NCBI RefSeq assembly: GCF_018129405.1
Contig: NZ_JAFCLP010000002.1
Span: 248,001 to 312,000 of the forward strand
DNA length: 64,000 nt
From: Bradyrhizobium iriomotense
Lineage (GTDB): Bacteria > Pseudomonadota > Alphaproteobacteria > Rhizobiales > Xanthobacteraceae
Reading direction: 5' to 3'
The position numbers were made by a program, and so were the translations under genes. Within the stretch, counting starts at the first letter, position 1. The number at the start of each line of letters is the position of its first letter. The notes beneath the pieces are model-generated. The model was not told the origin of the DNA. It worked only from the letters and a program-made list of their open reading frames with translations, and did not search any database. This document shows positions 26,629 through 36,678 of this stretch, piece after piece.

Positions 26629-27468
26629 TTAAGCGACCGGCGCGTCGGGCGCAGGAGCTGCGTCCGGAACCGGTTTAGGGCGCCCCTTCCGGAAATAGAT
26701 CGGCGCAAACGCCTCTTTCTGGTTCAGCTCGAGCTGACCCTCGCGCACCAGCTCGAGCGCGGCGGCGAAGCTCGAGGCGAACACTGTCGCGCGCTGCGTG
26801 GGATCGGCGACGTGCCGGATCAGGAAGTCATCGAGAACACCCCAGTCGTCCTGTTCGGTGATGCTGCCGACCAGCCGCTCCAGCGTGGCGCGCGCTTCCG
26901 CCAGCGACCACACCGTGCGCTTGGCCAGATGCACGCTTGCCAGCACGCGCGACTGCCGCTGCGAGGCATAGGCAGTGAGCAGGTCGTAGAGCGTTGCGGT
27001 GTATTTCGGATGCTTGATCTCGGCGATCTGCTCGGGCTCGCCGCGCGGGAAGATGTCGCGCTGCAACTGTGGCCGGTTCATCAGCCGGTTGGCGGCTTCG
27101 CGAATGGCTTCCAGACGGCGCAGGCGGTTGGCGAGCGCGGTCGCCATCTGTTCGGCGCTCGGCCCTTCCGCGCTCGGCGGCTCCGGCAGCAGCAGACGCG
27201 ATTTCAGGAATGCAAGCCAGGCCGCCATGACCAGATAGTCGGCGGCGAGCTCCAGCCGGATCTTTCGCGCGGCTTCGATGAAGTGGAGATACTGGTCGGC
27301 CAGCGCCAGGATCGAGATCTTGGCGAGATCGACCTTCTGCTGCCGCGCCAGCGCGAGCAGCAGGTCGAGCGGGCCTTCATAGCCCTCGACGTCCACCACC
27401 AACGCCGGCTCGCCCTCGGCGAGCTCTGCGGGCCGCCCGGTTTCAAACGATAGGATTTCTGCGGTCAT
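26629..27468 (-). CDS. scpA: Segregation and condensation protein A
   Basis: A 279-residue kleisin. VDVEGYEGPLDLLLALARQQ and KVDLAKISILALADQYLHFI are the family's N-terminal SMC-binding signature, then AADYLVMAAWLAFLKSRLLL. The C-terminal winged helix includes TQRATVFASSFAAALELVRE. It starts with an ATGA overlap with the nagZ stop, so the two are translationally coupled. Confidence 0.96.
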   Translation of the reverse strand: MTAEILSFETGRPAELAEGEPALVVDVEGYEGPLDLLLALARQQKVDLAKISILALADQYLHFIEAARKIRLELAADYLVMAAWLAFLKSRLLLPEPPSAEGPSAEQMATALANRLRRLEAIREAANRLMNRPQLQRDIFPRGEPEQIAEIKHPKYTATLYDLLTAYASQRQSRVLASVHLAKRTVWSLAEARATLERLVGSITEQDDWGVLDDFLIRHVADPTQRATVFASSFAAALELVREGQLELNQKEAFAPIYFRKGRPKPVPDAAPAPDAPVA

Positions 27469-28493
27469 GCGGATGCCGTGTTTGCCCGTGCGATCAATGC
27501 GTCCAGCTCAGTGCGTGCCGCCGCCCGGTCGAACGGCTGCGGCGCCTTGCGTGCGGCGAGCGCGGCGGACGCTCGCTCCAGCGCCTTGCCGGACAGTTCC
27601 GGCGTCTGACCGGCGACCTCGCGCATTTCGTCGATGTTGCCGTTGCAATGCAGGGCCATGTCGCAGCCGGCCGCGAAAATCGCGCGGGTCCGCTCGGCGA
27701 TGCTGCCCGCCAGCGCGTTCATCGACACGTCATCACTCATTAACAAACCCTGGAACCCGATTGCGCCGCGAATCACCTGAGCAATCATTGTCGCAGATGT
27801 CGTCGCCGGATGGGCGGGGTCGACGGCGCTAAACACAACATGTGCAGTCATGGCCATCGGCAGATCCGCCAGCGGCTGGAACGCCGCGAAATCGGTCCGT
27901 TCCAATTCGTCCCGGGGCGTGTCGACGGTCGGCAGCTTGAAATGGGTGTCGGCGGTGGCGCGGCCATGGCCGGGGATATGCTTGAGCACCGGCAGCACCC
28001 CGCCCTGCTCCAGGCCCTCGGTGACCGCGCGGGCGATCGCCGCGACCTTGCCCGGTGAGGTGCCGTAGGCCCGGTTCCCGATCACGGCGTCGGCGCCCGG
28101 TACCGGCACGTCGGCCAGCGGCAGGCAGTCCACGGTAATGCCGAGATCCGCGAGATCGGCCGCGATCAGGCGGGCGCTGAGCCGCGCCGCGGTGAGTCCG
28201 AGCACCGAATCAGTGTCGTACAAAGTCGCGAACACGGCCCCCGGTGGGTAGACCGGCCAGTGCGGCGGGCCGAGCCGCTGCACGCGTCCGCCCTCCTGAT
28301 CGATCAGGACCGGCGCATCAGGCGCATTCGCAACTGCCCGCAATTCCGCAACCAATGCAGCAACTTGAGCTGGTGTCGCGACATTGCGCTTGAAGAGGAT
28401 GAAGCCCCATGGGCGTTCGGCACGGATGAACTCCCGCTCGGCGGCGGTCAGTTCCGTTCCGGATACGCCGGTAATGAAGGCCCGCGTGCTCAT
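27465..28493 (-). CDS. nagZ: Beta-N-acetylhexosaminidase (GH3)
   Basis: A 342-residue cytoplasmic glycoside hydrolase family 3 enzyme removing N-acetylglucosamine from muropeptides during cell-wall recycling. Visible are the substrate-binding VLIDQEGGRVQRLGPPHWP, the acid/base loop PVLKHIPGHGRATADTHFKL (His and Asp of KHxPGHG...DTH) and the nucleophile region GLLMSDDVSMNALAG. The length is typical for single-domain bacterial NagZ. Confidence 0.96.
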   Translation of the reverse strand: MSTRAFITGVSGTELTAAEREFIRAERPWGFILFKRNVATPAQVAALVAELRAVANAPDAPVLIDQEGGRVQRLGPPHWPVYPPGAVFATLYDTDSVLGLTAARLSARLIAADLADLGITVDCLPLADVPVPGADAVIGNRAYGTSPGKVAAIARAVTEGLEQGGVLPVLKHIPGHGRATADTHFKLPTVDTPRDELERTDFAAFQPLADLPMAMTAHVVFSAVDPAHPATTSATMIAQVIRGAIGFQGLLMSDDVSMNALAGSIAERTRAIFAAGCDMALHCNGNIDEMREVAGQTPELSGKALERASAALAARKAPQPFDRAAARTELDALIARANTASA

Positions 28494-28539
28494 AACGGCC
28501 GATTAACCCTGACCCGCGAGGGGGTCAAGGAAACGGCCG

Positions 28540-30099
28540 CTAATTCCTCTGGACGAAGCAGGACGGAAGGCCTGCAGACTTCAGGCTGTTGCAAGCCTGC
28601 GTCGCTTCCTCGGCCGAACCGTAGGGCCCGGCGAAGGCGCGGTAGACGACGCCCTTGCCCTTGTCGCTGAGATCCACCCGCTTGATCACCGGCGAGCGCG
28701 ATCCGAGCACGCTGCCATATTTGCTCTGGAGCACCCGGTACGAGGCGGCGGCACTGTCCTCGCTCTGCTGCGAGGAGACCTGCACGATGAAGCCACCACC
28801 ACCACCGCTGCTCGCGGGCGCAATTTGCGTCGGGTTGGTCGCAGCCATCCGCTGCGGCGGCTCGGCCGCCGGTACCGATTGCGGCGCCAACGACATTGGC
28901 TGGTTAGCGCTGGCATTGGCCGAGGTCGGCGGATTGCGCGGCGCGGCCGGAGCAGCGGGCGCGGCAACAGGCTTCGGCGCGGCTGCTGCCGGCTTGGCAG
29001 CGGCCGATTGGGGCGTGGCGCTGTCGGTCTGATCACCCTTCACGGCCACGGTCCTGATCGGGCGCGGCGAATTGTTCGGCAGCGTGCCATTGCTCGGGGT
29101 CGGCCCTACGCTCGGCGGCGGCACCGCAGACGGCGACACGCTCGCCACCGATGGCGGATTCGCATTCTGGTTCAGTGGTGGGAACACCACGCGGGGACCG
29201 CCCGCCCTGGCGTTGACGTCGACAGGCGCCTCCTCGCGCGGCACGATCTTCTCGGTGCCGTCACCGGTGACCATGCGATCCGGCACCTTGGCCGAGGAAT
29301 CCGTCGGTGCCGGCACGACCTTGGTCGGGGTGTTGTCGGCCTTGATGATCGGCGGCTCGCCGCTGCGGGGCGATCCGACGTAGGTCTTGTAGGCGAAGGC
29401 CGCGCCGGTGCCGACCACCGCAAGCGCGAGGATCGCCGCAACCGTCATCATGCCGCCGCGCTGCTTCTTCGGCTCGTCGAGGTCGGCCTCGGGATAGTCG
29501 CTCTGGAACGCGTAAGGGTCGTCCGGATAGGCCGGATCGCGCTGAAAGTCCTGCTCGCCCGTCTCCAGCCGTCCGTAGAGCGCATCGTCGTAGCGCGACG
29601 GATCGGGCTGCTGATACGGCTCCTGATAGGTCTGCTCCTGCTGATAAGCTTGGGTCTGATAAGCCTGATCCTGGTGAGCGTGATCCTGATAGGCCTGCGG
29701 TTGATGAAAATCAGGCTCCGGCGCGGCCGGCTGGGCGGAATAACGGTGCAACGGATGAACCGGGCTGACAGAAACGGGATAGTCGGGCTCCGGCGCGGGG
29801 GCCGGCTGCGGCTGCACGTTGGCACGGCGCATCCATGACGGCGGCCCGGACGGAGGCGGCGGGGCCGGCTCGGCATAGTCCTGCTGATAATCGTCCTGAC
29901 GGTAGTCCTCGTCCTGATAGCTCTGCGCGGGTGCTGCCGGCTGGCGCGCGGCGGGCCGGCCCTGCGCGGCGAACGGATCGGTCTGTCCGATCAGGCGGGC
30001 GAGCTCGGCCAACGGATCGTTTTCCGCCTTCCCATGCTGATCGCCGCCGCGACCATAGTCATCGGAAGGAAACGGTCTGTCGTGATATCGTTCGGCCAT
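28540..30099 (-). CDS. SPOR-domain cell-envelope protein
   Basis: A 519-residue single-pass protein. The N-terminal 200 residues are cytoplasmic and Gln/Tyr/Pro-rich with short repeats (QAYQDHAHQDQAYQTQAYQQ), encoded by degenerate tandem DNA repeats at about 29620-29700. A membrane helix lies near residues 215-235 (TVAAILALAVVGTGAAFAYK). A Pro/Ala-rich periplasmic linker leads to a C-terminal SPOR domain (FIVQVSSQQSEDSAAASYRV to GLPSCFVQRN), which binds denuded septal peptidoglycan. ATG 30099 (MAERYHDRP) is chosen over a start 25 codons upstream. A role in division or wall remodelling fits the nagZ neighbourhood. Confidence 0.9.
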   Translation of the reverse strand: MAERYHDRPFPSDDYGRGGDQHGKAENDPLAELARLIGQTDPFAAQGRPAARQPAAPAQSYQDEDYRQDDYQQDYAEPAPPPPSGPPSWMRRANVQPQPAPAPEPDYPVSVSPVHPLHRYSAQPAAPEPDFHQPQAYQDHAHQDQAYQTQAYQQEQTYQEPYQQPDPSRYDDALYGRLETGEQDFQRDPAYPDDPYAFQSDYPEADLDEPKKQRGGMMTVAAILALAVVGTGAAFAYKTYVGSPRSGEPPIIKADNTPTKVVPAPTDSSAKVPDRMVTGDGTEKIVPREEAPVDVNARAGGPRVVFPPLNQNANPPSVASVSPSAVPPPSVGPTPSNGTLPNNSPRPIRTVAVKGDQTDSATPQSAAAKPAAAAPKPVAAPAAPAAPRNPPTSANASANQPMSLAPQSVPAAEPPQRMAATNPTQIAPASSGGGGGFIVQVSSQQSEDSAAASYRVLQSKYGSVLGSRSPVIKRVDLSDKGKGVVYRAFAGPYGSAEEATQACNSLKSAGLPSCFVQRN

Positions 30100-30239
30100 C
30101 GTGATGATGCGTCCCTTCGGGAAAGCCGCGCGCCCCTCGACCAAGGCACGGCTTTCGACCCACAAGGCTTTCAACCAAGTCTAAGCGATCCGGCTTCTGC
30201 CGGTTACCCCCGAATTCCCCTTAAGTAGTTCGCCCCAAA

Positions 30240-32030
30240 CTACCGCATCTCGTCCGGAGCATGGACGCCGAGGATGGCGAGGCCCGATGCCAGGACAGAG
30301 ACGACGCCCTGGACCATGGCCAGTCGCGCCTTTGTAAGATCTGCATCATTATTGATAATGAAGCGTAAATAGGGCAAATCGCGCCCCTTCGTCCAAAGTG
30401 CGTGAAATTCGCTGGCTAAATCATAGAGATAAAAGGCAATTCGGTGCGGCTCATGGGCCGCGGCGGCGGCTTCCAGCATGCGCGGATAAATTGCGAGGCG
30501 CTTAAGAAGATCGAGTTCGACGGGGTCAGACAGCCGTTCCACCGCCGACTCAGCGAGCCAGGCGATGCGCTTGCCGGCGTCCTCGGGGAGTTCCGGGAAT
30601 ACCTCAGCCCGCGCGTTGCGGAAGATCGAGTGGCCGCGGGCATGGCCGTACTGGACGTAGAACACCGGGTTGTCGCGCGACTGTTCCATGACCTTGGCGA
30701 GGTCGAAGTCGAGCACCGCGTCGTTCTTCCGGTAGAGCATCATAAAGCGGACGGCATCCTGGCCGACTTCATCCACCACCTCACGCAGGGTGACGAAGTC
30801 CCCGCTCCGCTTCGACATTTTTACCGGCTCGCCGTTGCGCAGCAGCTTCACGAGCTGGACGATCTTGACGTCGAGCGATCCCTTGCCCGAGGTCGTCGCC
30901 TTCACCGCCGCCTGCATGCGCTTGATGTAGCCGCCATGATCGGCGCCCCAGACGTCGATCATCTCCGCAAAACCGCGGTCGAACTTGTTCTTGTGGTAGG
31001 CGATGTCGGAGGCGAAGTAGGTGTAGGAATTGTCCGACTTGATCAGCGGACGATCGACGTCGTCGCCGTAAGCGGTCGCCTTGAACAGCAACTGCTCGCG
31101 GTCTTCCCAGTCCTCGACCGGCGCGCCCTTCGGCGGCGGCAGGCGACCTTCGTAGATATCGCCCTTGGCCTTCAGGAAATCGATGGTCTCGGCGACCTTG
31201 TTGTTGCCGGTCTCGATCAGCGAGCGCTCCGAGAAGAACACGTCGTGACGGATGTTGAGGGCGGCGAGATCGTCCTTGATCTCGTCCATCATCATCGCGA
31301 TCGCCTTGGCGCGTACGGTCGGCAGCCATTCGGCCTCGCTCATCGCGCGCAGCTTGTCGCCGTGTTCCGTCGCGAGCGCCTGCCCGACCGGCTTCAGATA
31401 GTCGCCGGGATAGAGCCCCTCCGGGATGGCGCCGATATCCTCGCCGAGCGCCTCGCGATACCTCAGGAACGCGGAACGCGCGAGCACGTCGACCTGCGCA
31501 CCAGCGTCGTTGATGTAATATTCGCGGGTGACGTCATGGCCGCCGAACTGGAGCAGGCTCGCCAGCGCGTCGCCGAACACGGCGCCGCGGCAATGGCCGA
31601 CATGCATCGGCCCGGTCGGATTGGCCGAGACATATTCGACATTGACCTTGGAGCCGCCCTGGACGCGGCCGTAATCGGGGCCTTCGCGCAGCACGGTGCG
31701 CAGCGCCTCGGCCCAGGCCGCGGGCTTCAGCGTCAGGTTGATGAAGCCAGGACCGGCGACATCGACCTTGGCGATCAACGCATCGGCGCGCAGCTGCTCG
31801 GCGATCTGCTCGGCGAGATCGCGCGGCTTTGCCTTTGCCTCTTTCGCAAGCACCATCGCGGCATTGGTCGCCATGTCGCCATGGGTGGCGTCGCGCGGCG
31901 GCTCGACCACCACGCGGGAGAAATCGATGCCCTCGGGCCAGCTGGCGTCCGCCGCGAGCGCGCGGCAGGCGGCGTGCACACGTGCGAGCACGTCGGCGAA
32001 CAGATGCAGGGATGAGGGTGTCTGGGGCAT
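30240..32030 (-). CDS. argS: Arginyl-tRNA synthetase
   Basis: A 596-residue class I synthetase. The N-terminal Add-1 domain leads to [20 protein letters not shown] (HIGH-type signature). Further on are [20 protein letters not shown] and the [20 protein letters not shown] loop, then the C-terminal DALR anticodon-binding domain ending APDEMR. The length is typical. It lies between dgt and the SPOR gene. Confidence 0.97.
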   Translation of the reverse strand: MPQTPSSLHLFADVLARVHAACRALAADASWPEGIDFSRVVVEPPRDATHGDMATNAAMVLAKEAKAKPRDLAEQIAEQLRADALIAKVDVAGPGFINLTLKPAAWAEALRTVLREGPDYGRVQGGSKVNVEYVSANPTGPMHVGHCRGAVFGDALASLLQFGGHDVTREYYINDAGAQVDVLARSAFLRYREALGEDIGAIPEGLYPGDYLKPVGQALATEHGDKLRAMSEAEWLPTVRAKAIAMMMDEIKDDLAALNIRHDVFFSERSLIETGNNKVAETIDFLKAKGDIYEGRLPPPKGAPVEDWEDREQLLFKATAYGDDVDRPLIKSDNSYTYFASDIAYHKNKFDRGFAEMIDVWGADHGGYIKRMQAAVKATTSGKGSLDVKIVQLVKLLRNGEPVKMSKRSGDFVTLREVVDEVGQDAVRFMMLYRKNDAVLDFDLAKVMEQSRDNPVFYVQYGHARGHSIFRNARAEVFPELPEDAGKRIAWLAESAVERLSDPVELDLLKRLAIYPRMLEAAAAAHEPHRIAFYLYDLASEFHALWTKGRDLPYLRFIINNDADLTKARLAMVQGVVSVLASGLAILGVHAPDEMR

Positions 32031-32039
32031 GGGCGCCGC

Positions 32040-33236
32040 CTAACGCAAATCCGGGGTCGAGTCAAAAAGCCGCTGGTGCTCGGTCAGGGCGAAACGGTCG
32101 GTCATTCCGGCAATGAAATTGCCGATCCGCCGGGCCCGGTCGCCCTCGTCGTCCGCCTCCGCCCCGACCAGCCATTCCGGCGGCAGCTCCGCCGGCGATT
32201 TCAGGTATTTCGCGAACAGGTCGAACAGGATCTGCTCGGCCTCCCCCATCACCCGCATCACCCGCTTGTGGCGGTACATGTGCTGGTAAAGGAAGGTTTT
32301 GATGGCGGCCTCCTCCTCGGCGACCTCCGCGGGGAACGCGACCAGCGCCCGGCTCAGCCGGCGCACGTCCTGGGCCGATTGCGGCCTGGTGGCTGCGAGG
32401 TTCTTCTGCGCCTCGGCAAACACCGCGCCGATCAGATGCGAGATCAGCTCGCGCACCAGCTCGGCACCGCGCCGGACGTCTTCGAGATCAGGATAGTGGG
32501 CCGCGATCCCGTCGATGATCTCGGCGGTGAGCGGCATGACCTTGAGATCGTCGAGATCGAACAGGCCCGCGCGCAGGCCGTCGTCGATGTCGTGAGCGTC
32601 ATAGGCGATGTCGTCGGCGATAGCGGCGACCTGGGCTTCGAGCGAAGCAAAACTCCACAATTCGAGATCGTAGACCTTGATGTAGTCGGCGATCCCGACA
32701 GGAATGCCGTGCTCGCAATAGCGGCCGACCGGCGCGCCGCTGCGATCGGTCAGCGGGCCGTTGTGCTTGACGATGCCCTCCAGCGACTCCCAGGTCAGGT
32801 TGAGCCCGTCGAATTCGGGGTAGCGATGCTCGAGCGCTGACACGACGCGCAAGGTCTGGGCATTGTGATCGAAGCCGCCGAACTCCTTCAGACAGGCGTC
32901 GAGCGCCCGCTCGCCAGCGTGGCCGAACGGCGGATGGCCGAGGTCGTGGGCAAGCGCGAGGGTTTCGGTGAGGTCCTCGTCCAGCCCGAGCTGACGGGCC
33001 AGCGCGCGGGCGATCTGCGCCACCTCCAGCGAATGGGTCAGCCGGGTGCGGTAATGGTCGCCCTCGTGGAACACGAACACCTGGGTCTTGTACTTCAGGC
33101 GGCGGAACGCGGTGGAATGGATCACCCGGTCGCAATCCCGCCGGAACGGGCTGCGGGTCCGGCTCGGGGGCTCGGCAACCAGCCGGCCGCGGCTGCGATC
33201 GGGGTCGCAGGCATAGGGCGCGCGGGGGGCTGCCAT
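32040..33236 (-). CDS. dgt: dGTPase-like HD-domain nucleotide triphosphohydrolase
   Basis: A 398-residue HD-superfamily protein of the dGTP triphosphohydrolase-like group. It starts [20 protein letters not shown] and contains [20 protein letters not shown], the metal ligands in [17 protein letters not shown] and [15 protein letters not shown], and [17 protein letters not shown]. These enzymes cleave dNTPs to nucleosides and triphosphate. ATG 33236 is taken as start; a GTG four codons upstream is also possible. Divergent from erpA. Confidence 0.92.
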   Translation of the reverse strand: MAAPRAPYACDPDRSRGRLVAEPPSRTRSPFRRDCDRVIHSTAFRRLKYKTQVFVFHEGDHYRTRLTHSLEVAQIARALARQLGLDEDLTETLALAHDLGHPPFGHAGERALDACLKEFGGFDHNAQTLRVVSALEHRYPEFDGLNLTWESLEGIVKHNGPLTDRSGAPVGRYCEHGIPVGIADYIKVYDLELWSFASLEAQVAAIADDIAYDAHDIDDGLRAGLFDLDDLKVMPLTAEIIDGIAAHYPDLEDVRRGAELVRELISHLIGAVFAEAQKNLAATRPQSAQDVRRLSRALVAFPAEVAEEEAAIKTFLYQHMYRHKRVMRVMGEAEQILFDLFAKYLKSPAELPPEWLVGAEADDEGDRARRIGNFIAGMTDRFALTEHQRLFDSTPDLR

Positions 33237-33312
33237 TCCGACGGACACGGCGAATTTAGTCCCTATCCATTTGATTCTGCGTATGGTGGCACTTAACTAT
33301 GTCAGGCGCGGG

Positions 33313-33345
33313 ATACCAAATGAATTGGGCAAGTGAACTTGGTAT
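33313..33345. promoter_or_regulatory. Inverted repeat in the dgt-erpA intergenic region
   Basis: ATACCAA (33313-33319) and TTGGTAT (33339-33345) are perfect inverted arms spaced by 19 bases. The second arm lies 26 bases before the erpA start. It may be an operator for erpA. The spacing does not match an IscR site or an Irr box as I know them. Confidence 0.35.
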
Positions 33346-33371
33346 GACCGCGGGACTATCGGAGACCAGCA

Positions 33372-33701
33372 ATGACGACTGCCGTGACCATCAGTGACCG
33401 AGCCGCACGCCGGATTGGGGAGATCCTCAAGGGCGAAGGGTCGGGCGCGATGCTGCGCATCTCGGTCGAGGGCGGCGGCTGCTCCGGCTTCCAGTACAAG
33501 TTCGACATCGACCGCGCCCGCACTGACGACGACCTCGTGATCGAGCAGGACAACGCGGTGGTGCTGGTCGATTCCGCCTCGCAGCCGTTCCTCGCGGGCT
33601 CGCAGGTCGATTTCGTCGACGATCTGATCGGCGCCTCGTTCCGCGTCAACAATCCGAACGCGACGGCGTCCTGCGGCTGCGGCACCAGCTTCTCGGTCTA
33701 G
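33372..33701 (+). CDS. erpA: Iron-sulfur cluster insertion protein (A-type carrier)
   Basis: A 109-residue A-type Fe-S carrier with the three conserved cysteines in SVEGGGCSGFQYKFD and ATASCGCGTSFSV (Cys plus C-x-C). It delivers clusters to apo-proteins. The pattern fits ErpA/IscA; I use erpA because the gene stands alone, not in an isc/suf operon. The NADNAVVLVDSASQPFL-like middle (DNAVVLVDSAS) is family-typical. Divergent from dgt. Confidence 0.92.
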   Translation: MTTAVTISDRAARRIGEILKGEGSGAMLRISVEGGGCSGFQYKFDIDRARTDDDLVIEQDNAVVLVDSASQPFLAGSQVDFVDDLIGASFRVNNPNATASCGCGTSFSV

Positions 33702-34312
33702 CCCGACTTAAAATCTGAAAAACAACCCCATGCACAGTAGCCGGGACGCCGGCACGATGCATTTCGGACTTTACGAACGCCATTTGACGCGTCGGGCAAA
33801 ACAGGGGTAACCTGTGATCATCGCGGGGTCCCCAAAAGCGGGGCTCGGCGGGTCCGATACAGTCTGACGCCGAAGCGGCCCCTGCCGCAGTCCAATCATT
33901 CGAGAAAGTTCGAATCTCGTCAGCGGCGCCATTTGCTTCCGGCCAGTTTCTGGTGGGGGACCGATCCGTCCGAGATTGAGCATCGCTGCCTTGGCGCCGA
34001 GCAGTAGCTCCGAGCGCCATATAGAGCTGCATGCCATCTCCGTGTAGCAGAATCCCAAGCATCGCCCGACGATCCAGCTGGTCGTCCGTAGGAACGCGGA
34101 TTTCGGCTCCCGCGTTCTTCAGGGGCGACTGTGTATCACCGACTTTTGCAACCGCAGCCGGATCGTGAATCTTCGGTCTCGCAAAAGATGAAGTCTTCCG
34201 TTGGGTGGTACACGTCCGGGTTACTTCGGAGTAGCTAACGATCGCGCGAATGATCTCATAGTTGGGGCGATCCTGCGATCTAAAGTCCCTGTAGGCTCAG
34301 GACGACCGTCAG
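33702..34312. other. 610-base gap before the PHA synthase gene, no supported gene
   Basis: Short frames on both strands lack family features. A tRNA-like 3' end occurs at 33908-33931 but does not fold as a tRNA. The region looks non-coding or degraded and borders an apparently inserted segment. Confidence 0.5.
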
Positions 34313-36208
34313 ATGACTATGTCAGCCACCCACAGCTCGCTGTTGATTTTCCGCAACCCCGATGACGGTAGCCGGGAGGAGATTTACGATGGTGAACCCG
34401 TGATGACCGTCCAAGCTCACGACGTGCGGACTATCGATGCTGCAATACCCTTGCCGAAGATCACCGCGGTCACTCCCCCTCTGGCGCCGGCCGAGGCGCT
34501 CACGGCGCCTGAGCTGTTCGACCGTTTGGCTCGCGCGATCACGGCGCGCTGGACCGGCGGACTTTCGCCCGCGACGCTTGCGCTAGCGCTTCTTGACTGG
34601 CAACTCCATCTTGCGGCCTCGCCGGGCAAGCAACTCGCCCTGGCGAGTGAAGCCGCCTGGGACCTGATGCGGTTTTTCGCAACACTGGCGACCCGGCATC
34701 CGACCTTTCCGAGCTGGTCGATGATCGCGCCGGCGGCGAACGATCGTCGATTTTCCGATCCGGATTGGGAGCTGCCGGCGCTCAACATGCTGGCGCAGGC
34801 TTTCCTGCTGCACCAGCGATGGTGGCGATCCGCAACAACTGACGTCCGCGGTGTGGCGCGGCCGAACGCGGCAATCGCGGATTTTGCGATCAGGCAATGC
34901 CTGGAGGTGATGGCACCGACCAATTTCGCGCTGACCAATCCCGAAGTGCTGCGCAAGATCATGGAAACCGGTGGCGGCAACTTCGTCGGCGGCTTGCACA
35001 ATTGGCTGGAGGATTGGAAGGCGTTCCCCATGGGCCGAGAACCGGCTCACCATTTCGTGGTGGGCAGGAACGTCGCCGTCACCAAAGGAAAGGTCGTATA
35101 TCGCAACGAACTGATCGAGCTGATCCAATATTCTCCGGTAACGCGAACGGTTCGACCCGAACCGGTTCTGATAGTCCCGGCATGGATCATGAAGTACTAT
35201 ATTCTCGACTTGTCGCCGCGCAACTCGCTGGTCCGCTTCCTGATCGAACACGGCTTCACTGTCTTCATGATCTCGTGGCGCAACCCAACGGCGGATGACC
35301 GGAACCTGAGTCTCGAAGACTACCGACGCCTCGGCGTTGAAGCCGCAATCGAAGCGATCAGCCGGATCATACCCGGGCAACCCATTCACGCCGCTGGATA
35401 TTGTCTGGGCGGAACGTTGCTGTCGATCGAGGCCGCGCGACTAAGCAAACAGAAGCCTGACCGTCTCCGCTCGATGACACTGCTCGCCGCACAAACCGAC
35501 TTCACCGAGCCTGGCGAACTAACGCTGTTCATCAATGAAAGCCAGGTGTCACTCCTCGAAGACATGATGTGGCAGCGAGGCGTGCTCGAGGCCGCGCAGA
35601 TGGCCGGTGCGTTCCGGATAATTCGCTCGATCGATCGGATCTGGTCGCGCGCGGTTCGCGAGTATCTGATCGGCGAGCGTGAGCCTGTGAGTGATTTAAT
35701 GGCCTGGAATGCCGATACGACGAGGATGCCCTATCGCATGCATTCGGACTATCTCCGGCAGCTCTTCCTCAACAACGACCTGGCAGCTGGACGTTACCGC
35801 GCCGATGGCGAGCCGGTCGCGCTGTCGGATCTCCACGCGCCCATGTTCGTTGTGGGAACGCTGCACGATCATGTCGCGCCCTGGAGGTCGACATTCAAGG
35901 TTCATTTCCTCGCCGATGCGGACGTCACCTTCGTGCTCGCAAGCGGTGGACACAATGCAGGCATCGTGGCCGCTCCGGATGAGGAGGGGCCCTCGTACCA
36001 GATATTCACCAAGAAGGCGCATACACCCTATGTTGGACCGGACGAATGGCTGAAGGCGGCGCCAAGCCACGAGGGCTCATGGTGGGGCGAATGGATTGGG
36101 TTCTTGGACGCCTATTCGGGTGAACCCGTTCCGCCGCCAATCGGGGATCTCGCAAGAAGCAGCGAACCGCTCGACGATGCCCCAGGCAAGTACGTGCTGG
36201 AGCAATAG
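34313..36208 (+). CDS. phaC: Poly(3-hydroxyalkanoate) synthase
   Basis: A 631-residue PhaC: N-terminal PhaC_N region (AFLLHQRWWRSATTDVRGV, NFALTNPEVLRKIMETGGGN), then an alpha/beta hydrolase core. The lipase-box-like AAGYCLGGTLL carries the catalytic Cys364. The remaining triad residues are expected in GTLHDHVAPW (Asp) and ASGGHNAGIV (His). It polymerises hydroxyacyl-CoA into storage granules. Size and motifs fit class I. The start may be ATG 34313 or ATG 34319. No phasin, phaAB or phaR gene is adjacent, so this is a solitary synthase. Confidence 0.93.
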   Translation: MTMSATHSSLLIFRNPDDGSREEIYDGEPVMTVQAHDVRTIDAAIPLPKITAVTPPLAPAEALTAPELFDRLARAITARWTGGLSPATLALALLDWQLHLAASPGKQLALASEAAWDLMRFFATLATRHPTFPSWSMIAPAANDRRFSDPDWELPALNMLAQAFLLHQRWWRSATTDVRGVARPNAAIADFAIRQCLEVMAPTNFALTNPEVLRKIMETGGGNFVGGLHNWLEDWKAFPMGREPAHHFVVGRNVAVTKGKVVYRNELIELIQYSPVTRTVRPEPVLIVPAWIMKYYILDLSPRNSLVRFLIEHGFTVFMISWRNPTADDRNLSLEDYRRLGVEAAIEAISRIIPGQPIHAAGYCLGGTLLSIEAARLSKQKPDRLRSMTLLAAQTDFTEPGELTLFINESQVSLLEDMMWQRGVLEAAQMAGAFRIIRSIDRIWSRAVREYLIGEREPVSDLMAWNADTTRMPYRMHSDYLRQLFLNNDLAAGRYRADGEPVALSDLHAPMFVVGTLHDHVAPWRSTFKVHFLADADVTFVLASGGHNAGIVAAPDEEGPSYQIFTKKAHTPYVGPDEWLKAAPSHEGSWWGEWIGFLDAYSGEPVPPPIGDLARSSEPLDDAPGKYVLEQ

Positions 36209-36678
36209 AGCTGCGCTCACGGACCTCGCGCGCATTATTGCGCTACGAGAGCAGGCTGGTCTCCGCTCACCTGCCTCGAGAGCCGCAACCCATCACGCAG
36301 CGTCTCGCCGGCCGATGCACAGAACGGCCGAAGTCCACGCCACGTCACGCTGCAGCGCTGCGACCTCGCATTCCTCATGCAGCATGGGCGCGATCGCGCA
36401 GAGCAGGCCATGAACGCAGGGAAGCCAAAAGGCCGGGCTAGCGGAGCGCAGTCAAGGCCGCAGCCGGTCGCGCGAAGCGCGAGCGGCACCGGGCCACTTC
36501 ATGCGATGCCGCTTCAGTGCCATCAAAAACAAAGTGCAGGCAAATACTTACGACCCCCGACAGCCCGGAGCAACACCGTCGCTTTTATCTAGCCGTCTTG
36601 ATCGGTCGCCGGGGCGCTGTCGTTCTGTTTTCGATATTGATACAAGTTCAGTGAACGGCGGATCGGTAGATTTCAAGG
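36209..36678. other. 470-base gap, no gene seen
   Basis: It contains a small palindrome (GGTCGCGCGAAGCGCGAGC near 36465) and otherwise no supported frame. The base composition drops towards the next gene. Confidence 0.5.

Noticed and set aside
33908-33931. Sequence GTTCGAATCTCG...GCGGCGCCA resembling the 3' end of a tRNA
   Set aside because: The T-stem pairs at only two or three of five positions, no matching acceptor 5' strand or A-box lies upstream, and no second copy occurs in the window to suggest an attachment site.
33771-34058. Minus-strand frame MAPLTRFELSRMIGLRQ as a possible gene between erpA and phaC
   Set aside because: No recognisable domain, no ribosome site, and a competing frame of similar quality on the same strand; left as unsupported.
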